A stretch of DNA of 64,000 nt from Stenopsyche tienmushanensis (lineage: Eukaryota > Arthropoda > Insecta > Trichoptera > Stenopsychidae). This document shows positions 39,501 through 51,500 of the stretch, in pieces. A program made the translations under genes and the position numbers. Location: assembly GCA_008973525.1 (NCBI GenBank), contig WACJ01000114.1, positions 868,001-932,000 of the forward strand, read 5' to 3'. The notes beneath the pieces were generated by a model. The model did no database searches. It worked only from the letters and a program-made list of their open reading frames with translations, and was not told where the DNA came from. Every line of letters begins with the position of its first letter. Position 1 is the stretch's first letter.

Positions 39501-42500
39501 GACCAAGGGTATGATTAGATCTGTGTTTATTTTCGAAACTTATGGGACAACCTAATACTTATTTTTGCTTCTTCAACAATGTGAATATAAAATGACTTCC
39601 TATTGTTGAGACCCTAAAATTGTAAAAACTCTTAACTCGCTTTTTTGGATATATTTATGAAATCATTTTTCAATCATTACATTTACAATCTAAGAATGAA
39701 TCTCATAGACACATTTTAGAACGCGAATAATTTACATTTTTCTGATCTAACCACATCATATTTCTTGGAAACGGATGGCTATTAGTGTTTACGGTTAATA
39801 CGTTAAGTCTCAAATTTCATGTCGAAAACTAGTTTATGACATCAGAGAGGCCGTTGATTTATAAGTTTTTGTTAGTATAAATTTGAAACGACCAAAAAAC
39901 GCCGCCATCTGAAGATCTTACGATGTCAATTAATCTTAACTTGAGTGTTAACATGACAATGGACGGTGAAAATTCAAAGAAAACTGAAGATTTATTACTA
40001 AAAATTATTTGAGCGTAATAAATAACATTGAAGTATCAATGGTTTGTTACTATCAAGACTAAAATGCTAATCAATACACTAAAGCCATTATCAACATCCA
40101 TAGTGAAGTGTTCATCATCAATAGATGCTCTTAGACCAAGAAGCCTTTAAAAAAATGTTGATAACAAGATGAATCACTATCTAAATTAGGTCCTCGGCAG
40201 ATAATTGAAAAATTGTCACTGAAATTCTCATATCTATAGTCTATAAATGCAAGTGCATTTAAAATAATTTCTAAATTGAATAAAATGGTCATTTGGGTGC
40301 CATACGAACTATGCATAAACAATAAATAATAGAAGATTAATATATATCATATTTCATGGTTAGATAAAGAAATTATCTGTTTTGATAAGATATGATTAGT
40401 TTACAACAATGTAAGGCGAATTGAATTATAATTTTGCCAAAGGAAGTACACTTGGTTCTGTTTTTATGCGGATCTTTTTTTATGCGATTTTGAAGTTATG
40501 CAGTTTTTAAAAATAATGGAACCCATCCTCCCCACAGATTGAAACAAATATTGGATGATAAACGTCCATATTAAATCAAGCGGAATGGGATAATTCTTTC
40601 CTATAACAAAATGAACCCAATGACAGTATTCATGTACGAACGACAATCAGAACAAATTGAATAAAAACTCATAAGAATATATATCTGCTAATTTTCAGAA
40701 GAAAAAATAATGGGACTTAATTTAAAGCACTCCATCCATATTATTCGTCGGATATTATACTCTCTGATCGATCTATGTAAAAATGATACAAAAACTAGTA
40801 CCTTAATAGAATTAATTTAAACAAATTTTTAGTTCAGTGGATTATTTCATGAAATCTTGTTATAAATTGTTCAAATACAGATTATGGCAACAAATTTGAG
40901 ATCTTGAATTTATCAACATTTCCAATTCAGGTTTATCATATTTTCCTGGATCGAAAGTAAAACCCACATAATATTATCACGTGTGAAAGACAAATGGGAG
41001 GCGCCACATAAAAAAAATTATTTCCCTGGGAAAGTCCCCTACAGATAACCTACAATTTAATAACGGATATGACATATTAAAAAGATAATAAATATTGTTA
41101 ATAAAGTGGGGCACGAGTGATTGATTTGCAAAAATATTTTTAAAATATTGATAATTTTGTAACTGGCTTATAGATCTTATTTTATCTGAATCGATTCTAC
41201 GATATAAATAGAAAATATACGGTATACGATACTTTTCCAATCCAAATATTTAAATTGACATAATTCCCTATACTATAAGGTTTTTTAAAAAATAAAATTG
41301 TATGATAAATATTTTCAAATTCTATTAATGATATGATTTTGAAAATATGTAAGATATGATCCTTAACCTTTTAACTGCCATAGCGTAATGAGCGAGCCGT
41401 GCGCCCCACGCCAGCGAAATTAGAGATATTAGAAATTGCATAAAAATGAGTTTGACTTGCATATTTTATTGCCGAAAGGTGACTTATGTGTCCTAGCATA
41501 TGTATGTATACAACACGCCATCCTACGGGATCATTTACAGCTTTTGAGTGATTCTTGATTAGGGTTGCCACAACTCATAATGATTATATTTTTTCATCAT
41601 ATTTTCTGCTATTATTATATACACGTCATTCAAATTAATTGCTTATTTAGGGTTGTCTCAATTTATATATACAAATATTATTATTTTTGATATATTTTTA
41701 GATCATTTGAAAAATATTTATTGAACCAATACATTTTATTTACATTGTTTTAAAAATTCAATTGTGTGTGATAAATATTATTATTGGCACATTACACTGT
41801 ATACACACATATTTTGTATCCGTTCTCTTTTTTGAAGAAGAACAGACAATAAAAACAATTCTTCTTCTCAAATACGTTGATGAAGTTCCAGGTTTTGTTC
41901 CAATTGAAAAGGGTTTAGTACCAATAAAATGAGTATTGCCTCCTAACCGTGATGGTAGACTCGTGGATGTTATTTTGGCAGCTATCGGTATTTTATGTTT
42001 TTCAAATAATTGACCTATCACTGAATAAGCAAATTTAGATAATGACATCTGCTTTCCGGTTTTCAGCATATACAGTGCATGTGCATTGAACATTGTATGC
42101 ATTAAGAGCTTCTTATACCATCTCGTGGTTTTTCTGATGCTTTTTACGGAGCTCCTCTATCTACACTTCCCATATTTTTACTATAATCAATAGCTACAGT
42201 AGGTTTTAGTACGGACTCGCCGGTTTTGTAATTTGATTTTCCAGTTTCTACAAATTCAGGAGTGTGAATTGTCGACAACATGGTAACGTCCCTTTTGTCT
42301 TTCCGTGCTAGAGCCATGAAATGAACATGAATCCCCTTTCTTCATTTTTTTTTAATGCTGGCATTTCGAGACGATTTCTCTTCACAGTTCCGACTGCATT
42401 GGTTTTGCTTTCTTGCAATTTCTGGAATAGTTTTGGAGTCGCAAACCAGTTATCAAAATATAATGTATGACCGGCGCCTAAATATGGGGTAATGAGAGAC

Positions 42501-45500
42501 ATTACGACTTTAGCTCCAACTCCTATATCAGAATTATCAGTAAATTCTGTGGTTGATCCTGTATGTATGATTATATCTAACACATAATTTTATACCAAAA
42601 CGACTGACTTTTGACGGTATATATTGTTTAAAAACCAGGCGTCCTTTAAATAATAATAGACTTTCGTCGATGCAAATTTTCCTATAAGGATAATATGCAC
42701 TAGCAATTTTTTTTAAAATACGTTTAAAATGGGATTTATTTTATCCAAACTTCTAAAACTAAATTAAATATGTTCTTCATTGTTGTAACAATGTAACATG
42801 CGAAGTAATAATTGAAATCTATTTCGAGACATAGTTTCTGAATATATTGGTGAATATAATAATGGATCAGTTGACGAGTGATGGTCTATTGAATTTCTTG
42901 AATTTAATGGGAATAACAAACACAGACCCAAAAAACTTATATTTCATCCTTATTGGAATCAATCCACGATTTTAGGCGATTACTCAAAAATTTAGTAATT
43001 TAGAAGTTACATAATGATATTGACGGTTAGTCTCTGTAACTATTATGTTTACCATTTCGTCGTCCACAAAATATTTAAAAAAAACCCAATTCGCTTTCAT
43101 TTTCATCACTGATATTTATTTTAATACCTGACGAAGTGTCATCAAATGGATGGATTATAGAACTAAAATCCCGCTCTTCCCAAATAAAAACGCCTGCACC
43201 TGTTAGTTCTTGAAAGATTGTTACATTATCCTCCCCATCTAAAGAAAATATGTCCTCCTCAAAAGGTAATTCACTAAAACTTTCATTATCAGAGTATTCA
43301 CCTTCATCCGAAAAAGCTTTGAATTCCATTTTTATGGAATAATATTTTACACGACAAAAAAATATTATCAAGAAACAATTCACATCACAAAATCACGAAA
43401 TAGTCTCAAGACAAAATCATGAAAAAGTTTCAGCACAAACTTAAAAATGATAATTTTTATAAATCACGGGAAAAAAATGAGAATTTTATATAAAAAATCG
43501 CGACAAGACGAGTATAAAACGATTCCTGTCAGAAGACAATTTATGAAGGATTGATGTTTTAGGAGATAAATGGTATTCCCCGGTATTGTGGTATTATCAG
43601 TCATATAAACAGATAAGGCAAATTTAAGTGACGATGCTCTCCCGTTCCCAAATATGTACATACTTCTCACAATATAATCAGTTACGTAGCAAAGATCATT
43701 CAGTAGGCAGCCCTGATGACCTCTGTCAAATTCATTTAAAAATGAAACGGAAATACCGAGTTTTTTAAAAATGTGAAGGCATTTTTGGATTCATCAATAT
43801 GTGTTCTTAGCATAGTAAAGTTTAAGTGTTAAAAAATATGTGTTTTTCTGTGATGAAACGTAGTTGCGCACCGGCGCGTCGTTGGCGTACGGGGCACGAA
43901 CACGTCTGACGCACCGGCGCGTCGTTGGCATTTAACAGGTTAAGGTCTATTTTAAAAAAATACATTGTCCGATATTGTAAATAACACAAAAAGGCAAACG
44001 CTTGTAATATTTGTAAGCACTTTATAATTTACACTTAAACCTTTTTTGTGCGTAAAATCGCACAAAAAAGAGCTATGACTTACATATAGAAAGTGAAGAT
44101 GCGTTCCATGAATTTTAAAAACCGCATAACTTTGAAACAACTATATGAAATGTGAAAGTTTAACATTCAGTCTTCTCCCGATAGTCGGAGGTAAAACGAC
44201 TCGGCGCTCGATACGCTTTGCGAAAATAATTCGTTTTTGTGATACGTTGAGTTCTTTCTGTGACTTGTCGGCACCCTCAACGCCTGGGACCCCCCCCCCT
44301 GCACTCTCCCCCGCGCAAGTTCATTCGTACGCTCTGACGAAACGCCGACTACACTTGTATATAAAATTCGCGAGTGACGCCGAAAAACATTGTTTTTACG
44401 ACATCTGCACAAAAAATGGAACATCTTCACCGCGTCACTTGAGAGGAACTACAACAAGGATAATAACGCAAGTAAGATCATAATAATCCAAGCTTCCAAG
44501 GTAAGTGAATTAACAAATACTCGCACACATCCGCCTCCTACTATCACATAAACACGGGAACACTGGGAGCAAAATGCTTTTTCGGCTGCTCCCATAATAC
44601 AATCTTGACTATAAAACTATTTGATATGGACCTGACTATTTGATATTACTTGATACCTGACTTTAACCTATTCGTTTCAGCTATGTCTATATATTTGTTT
44701 CCAGTTACTCCCAGTCTGACCGATTAAATACTATTTGATTGTGCCCGGTAGACACTAAACGTCAAAGTTCGAATACTGTGATGCGACATAACTACCCCTT
44801 GCTAATACAATTTGACTAATACTTTTGCGGCCTAACCACATTTGACTACTCCTAACTATTATACTTATACGATTTTATGTATTTTAACTATTGGCCACTT
44901 GTCTAGTACCTTTTTACAGAGCAGATACTTAAATACTCTTCTAACAGCAAGCTGATATCCAGTTTATATACTATTCATTGCTTTTTATACGAATCTTAAC
45001 TTGCATGTCGCTCGTTGTCTCTTGCATGGTCTTCCCTACTTAGCAGTATGGAACTCGAGGAACCTCACCGGTTCGGATCCGAGAGGCTCTAGGAACGGAG
45101 CAGGAACAAGAAGAACACCAAGAAGACGGCCTCGAGGAGATGCATTTGATGATCTTTACTTTGCAACGAAAAACAACATTGTCTTCCGTTGACTTCTATA
45201 TCGTTTTGTAATCGCCGAACTGAGAGGGGCAACCTGAAAAAATGGCGAAACCACTCAGTTTCGAATTCGCTCGGGTAAGTTGTACGGTGACGGGGAGACA
45301 CCCTCAGTTGGTGTAGGAGCGAATCCGAGATGCACTTAAGCGTCTCGTATGTCTTCACCCTACCCCGGCAACGCCCTAGCGAGGAAAGGGGGGACTGGAC
45401 TCCTTGTACTCCAGAAAGCCCTTTCCAGTAGAGTCAAAAAGGTCGTCTAGAGTAGTTTTCCACCATCTCCCTATGAAAACTACTCAGTCTTTACAAACCC

Positions 45501-48500
45501 CCCAAACTCCTTATCGAGACGTTCGCGAAAGTGTTCGTCAATACGTTCACTCAGGATACCCGTTGGGTGAGCGTTCAAAATAAAACTCGGTGGTAATGCT
45601 ACCTTCAATATCGAGCGAATGAGGAGGTGAATGTATGATACAGACGAAATGGATGTAACCCCTTTCCTATGAATGGATATTGAAGAGGCCCATAGTTCTG
45701 TAGTGGACTGTTAGTGGCTGCGCTATGATGATGATGATATGAAATGTATCCAAAATCAATAAAACAATAAGACAATTAAAAAATAACTTTTTTGGTAGCA
45801 TATAAAGGACGTCTTGCATCATTGGTAAAATTTTAAAAATGTCTGACAATGTTCGTTGCGATTTTCGATATGACTCAAAATCGCTCCCTTTTTTAGAAGA
45901 AATAGTATACCCTGTGTCAATGTCATCATTGTTTTTTGTAATTTTTCTCTTTCAACAATATAATTCATAATTGTCAAAGATGTCATTCAGTCAAGTCATT
46001 TTTTGACCTTATTTTGTCAGTTTTAATTTTTTTAAATAGTTAAAAAATACATTTTGACATAAATCTGGTAGGAATAATAAATGGTTATATAGAAAAGATT
46101 CGTACGCAGTTTGAAGTAAATTAATTATATAAAACTTGAGATATGATGTTAACCGTGTTGAAAAAAGTAGTTTCGAGAAAAACGCGTCAAAAGATTTTAT
46201 TATGGTCAAGTTGCCGCGTCACTGAAATAGTTATAACTCCGTTAATATTTGGAATTTTGGAAATTCCTTTGGATAATGTATTTTTAAAGGTCGAAAAATT
46301 GGAAAAATGCAAAAAAATGAAATCATTTTTCACAAAAATCTAAATTAAAATAAAGGGTGTGGTCGTATATTCAGCGATAGCAGATGCAATATGATTTACA
46401 CAATCCCAAATTATAATTTTTTTCCAAATTTCGGTTAATGTTGATGATTTTTTTCCTATTTAATCCAAAATATCTCGATACGTACTCTTTTTAAATAAAA
46501 AAAAATGCTTTAAAAAAACCGCATAACTTCGAAATTGCACAACAAAAATCGCACAAAAAGAGGTTTGAGTGTACTAGACTAAAAAGTTTATACTCAAAAA
46601 AAATATTTGCACATTTTAAAATGAACGAATGCCTAATTCGAAAGTTCGAAAATGAACGCCTATTTGATATAACATCATTTTTAAAAGATTATAAAATGTA
46701 ATTTAAAGCTCATTATTTAGCTCATATATTCTACTTATCATTTATGAGAGAGTTAATAAGAAACGTTTTAATGAACTTTCATATGAAATAGACAATAAAT
46801 TTGTACTTATTAATTGTAAATAGAGAAACAGGTAGGAGTTTTTTTAAAAATGTTTAGATGAATGATTGAGATTGTATACAAGTAAAAAGTGCAAAAAGAG
46901 TAAAAAAAATTCCCGTATACAAGTAAAAAGTGTTGAAAAAATTTCCTTCCGATCGGATTAAATAAATTATAAATAATATTACCTGCATATATCGGGAACA
47001 AATATATCCATCACACGAGTTTTTTCCAAAAATGGTGCATACAGCGTACCGTCTGTACCGTTAATCATATTGCATGAGTTTGTGATGCCATCATTCCAAA
47101 AAGTCAGTTCAGTTTGATTTTCCCACTCGTAGATTTGTCCAATGTCTTCAATGTTATCCAATCCAGCATCTATTTTAAATCTTCCTTCGTGTGTCATATT
47201 TTTCTACAAAAATAATGTACGGTCAATCATTGACGTATAACCGCCTCTTTATACGACCATTCGCACAACTTGCTGATATGTATGGATTTAAAACACAGAA
47301 AACTTCCAGAAGCAGTAAGGATATAACGTTCAAAACAGCGTCAGGATCATAACAAAAATTCCAATATAACTCACATATCAGTATATTTTCAAGTAATTTA
47401 ATTCAAATGTGATTTTTATTAAGTAAATATTCCTATATATTTATAAGCAGACATTTGAATCGGTGTTATATGTATTATACATATGTTATAAATATACTTA
47501 CATGATTAAATAACGAAAAGTAGGTTGTTCTCATGCCATCAGGTCTCAAAGTAACAGAAGGAAAAGCAGTTATTATAGTACAAAGTGACACAAGTCCTTG
47601 TCTACATATTTCAACACCTTCGAATAGAATTTTTCTCACTGTTGTGCGCAATATAATTCTATGACCTTCGCCAAAAATTAATTCCATTTGATTCAGAAAA
47701 ATGTTAAGTAAAGAAGGACGAAACAACTCAACTAGTTGGATCATGGCCTGAAAATTTAAAATAATATGTATTGGTATATACACCATAAAATGAAAAAAAA
47801 TAACCTATTTTCAGAGCTTACATTCATTGGAATGTTAACAATACTAATAAAATCGTCTTCAGTTAAATTCCCTGATTTTTCTACATTGTATTCGAACCAC
47901 ATATCTTGATAATAGGCAATCGTTCCATTATCGAGAACAATACTATGCTTCTTTCTGAATTGTCTGAAAAAATGCAAATCATTTCAATTTTTAGCTTAAT
48001 AAAAATAGTAGTATAGTGAAATATTTCCTGAATTCTTATTATAAAGATTTGAGTTCAGATCGTGGAAAAAAGTGCGCACTATAATAATAGATTTAGATCA
48101 GAACTATTAATAATTAAGGTTAATCATCTTGAGCAACTGATTTGCAAAAATATTATAATATATTATAGTTTTGAAATATTTTATGTATTAATATCTTGGT
48201 TATAACCAAATTTTTTGTCTAAATATCTTGGTTAGATGTATATAGTTCTTAGCAAAACTATTTTACAATTAAATTATATGAAAAACCTTTGTAATCCTTT
48301 TATGTGTTATATAAGCTGATACTTAAACAGTACATATAAATAATTAAAGTTAAGCTCCTGAGAAAAAAACTGATTGCGAGGCAACATTTCTATTATTTGA
48401 TATTATATTGTTATTTCAGATATATTATACTTAATAATATGTGTCAATAGTGCTATTGAAAATTTAGGCCAGAAATGTCAGAAGGTTATCTTGAATCTTT

Positions 48501-51500
48501 TGATTTTTAGATTGAAAAGTATAGATTTACGCCAATATCTTATAATTTCCTTGAAGACTTTATTGCAGGACCTGCATACAATGTTTAAAATTCTTTACTA
48601 TCATTTTTTTAATTTGATTTATATACCATTAGCAATATCTTCATCGATCCAAAATTTTGGGTATTTGAAGTATTTTCCCCATTCATTTTGATACTTTCTT
48701 GGCTCTAGATTGCTTCTTCAAATATGTTTTTAGAGCAGAATTTAAAGAAAATTAGAGATTGAACACATTCATGTCTGACTTCTTTCTCTATCAGGATCTA
48801 TTTATTTTTCTTCGATGTTACCTCCTCTTATTACCATTTGATATAGTTTGAATAAAATTTCGATGACTATAAAGAATGCTTCTTGCATAATCTTGATTAC
48901 TTGGGAAAATCTTTTAATATTTATGGTAGTCAGTCAAAAAGTTTTATTAAAAGGACCATGATATCTTTATTCAAACGACAACTTTAATAAAGACTTATTG
49001 ATCCAAATAATGGTAAAGTTTAAGGATATGTTTTGAAAAAAATATCAAATAATTAAGCTACACTATAGAAGAGTTTTTCATAACCAAAACAAATCATTAC
49101 AAAATTTATGGAAAAAATACATCAGCAAACAATCCTCTTGAAAATGGGATTTGTCATGTATTGAATAAATGGAATGATTTTTCGATATTGTGATTTGTGA
49201 ACACTTTAGATGCACGAAACATACCATTGTTTCTACTAATTTTAGTACATGGTGTGAAAAAATAACCGCAATTATAATGTAAGAATAAGTTTCAAGACAT
49301 CATAGAAAAAATGTAGAGGAATTCCAATTAATATGCAATGCCGAAGAATAGAATTAGGAGGTAATGAAGATGTCAATATTTACTCATAAGGGGAATTAAT
49401 CCTGTAAGGTCCTCCAAACAAGCGCTGCAAAACCCATTGAGATATTATGATATAATAATAAGATGCCATAGTCGATATCGAAAATAGGGATTTGTTGGTA
49501 CAGTAAAAATGTTTTCCACGATTTGTATTTGAACCTAAACCTTTTTTTGAAAAATCCAAGAACAGTCTCGCTTGGTAAGAACGATGACAGCAATATATGA
49601 TTTGCATAATTTCAATGCTCTCTTACTTGTATACATAGGGTCCAATTTCTCTGAGTATTGGCTTTTCTCCTTGTTCAACCGCTTCCTCGTTCTCCACGTT
49701 GAAGAAAAATACTTTAAAATCTGTGTAGAATGGTATTTCTTGAAACAAATCGAATTGATCAGTCCCATATTCTAATCTTATATTCTGAAAAATCAAAGCA
49801 TATAATTATAGATTGGAATATAATACAATACAAATGAAAAGATTTAATTTCAAAAACTACATTGATTGAGGTACTCAATATTTTGTTTGGCGTAAGCGAA
49901 ATTGTAATATTTCCAACAATAACTCAATAATTTCCAACAATAAATTTTAGAAAATTTCTTTTATACTTATTTCTGCAAATCTTACCAGCTCTCACAGTAA
50001 AAAATTGGTTGCCACAAATAGGGAATCCAATCCCGGGATCTCGGACAGCTTTAGGTACTTATGAATCCCGGAATTAGTAAACGTAATCCCGAAAAATTCG
50101 AGATTGAAATTTTTATCTAATAGAAATCGTACACCTCACCAGCACGTTGAAGACTACTAAATCGAGACATTCTCGCCGAAATCTGGATGCTTGGAAACAG
50201 TGGCGTAACTACTAATTGGCGAGCTTAGGCAACACGTAGGGGCAATGACTGTCTAATCTATGTACACATATATACAGTACATATATGTTTTTCAAATTGT
50301 TGTATTAAACTTTCCCTACCGGTGATGTATTTACTACACCTCGACTTTAATAATGGGAATATCGATATGAAATATAATAGATACAGGGTTCAGAATTTTT
50401 GTATTCCTTCGTAATATAATTACGAATAACATCGAAGTATTATAGTATATAAGTGTGCATCTGCAGTGATGGAAATAAATAATTTGTCAGGAAATCGGGA
50501 ATTTTGCGAGTTTTAGTCCGTGTCTCAGCAGAAAGAAATTTTATCAGTCAGAATACCTTGAATTAGGTTTGCAAAATTCAATTAAGCTAGCGTTTTGTGT
50601 TTTTTATTCAAAATTCGATTACCGTTTATCACACTTAAATTATCTTTCTCCGATCAGATCTGACTTTCAAATTAAAGTTTCAGACAAAGTTAATCCATTC
50701 TAATAATAAATGTCTTATCATTCAATTCAATACTTGGCTTAAGAAAACTTATGACGATTACGACCCCTTTGTATTGGAAAAAGGACTAAATATGCGAGCA
50801 GTTTTTTTATAGACATAGAAAAAGTCTTTGATCAAAAATCAATCATACATATTTCGATTATATTCTATTATAACAGAATATAATTAGAACAAATAGATAT
50901 TAAAACAGAAAGAAATCAGACAGGGACTTGTTTTTTCTCCCATTTTCTTCAACGTCTGTCTGAAACCAGATTCGAAGTGGCAATCCAGAGTTTAAAAAAA
51001 ACTGTGAAATTAGTGGAACATTTAACAATTCCTCTGAATCACATAAATCACAAATGCAATAAAAACCAGATGTGATTATTATCAGCAAGCTTCTCGTGGA
51101 TCTAATGAGCTTAAGATTGGAAGGAGAGATAATTGAGTTAAAAAACCATCACAAATACTTAAGCAATTGGATCAACAAAGAAATAGATCAATATGAGGAA
51201 ATCAAACTAAATATCGAATTTGTTAAAAACAAATTCATAAAAACATGACAAAGATATGAGATTTTAGAAATTGCCGAAGTAAAATCATTTCATGCTTCAC
51301 ACCGAAATTTTGCACCCATTTCTACAGAGCTAATTTTTGTTCCAGTCGGTGTTTATACAATGTGTATCAGGAAATTTACACTCTGCTAAGTTTTCAATAT
51401 TACGGACATTCATAGTAATTTTCGAAACCTAAATATTTGTACATACCAGCAGAACCGTAACGAAGAGGTGACAAAGCAGGCGCCCGCCACGGGCGCAACT

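Larger units (their letters stand above)
44032..46571. mobile_element. Tigger-like element T3, interrupted
   Basis: Between TA dinucleotides at 44030-44031 and 46572-46573. Left end CACTTAAACCTTTTTTGTGC, right end CACAAAAAGAGGTTTGAGTG. Without the retroelement inserted at 44154 and one copy of its target duplication it is about 946 bp and collinear with T1. Confidence 0.7.
37533..46982 (-). other. Gene B intron 5 (9.45 kb)
   Basis: Holds a GC-rich block (about 37605-37885), the 813-bp mariner, repeat J, the 2573-bp piggyBac and T3 with its nested retroelement. More than half of the intron is identifiable transposon. Confidence 0.75.

Noticed and set aside
44167..44483. Overlapping frames of 87 and 112 codons on opposite strands
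   Set aside because: They lie in the GC-rich 5' part of retroelement S, with no domain on either strand.
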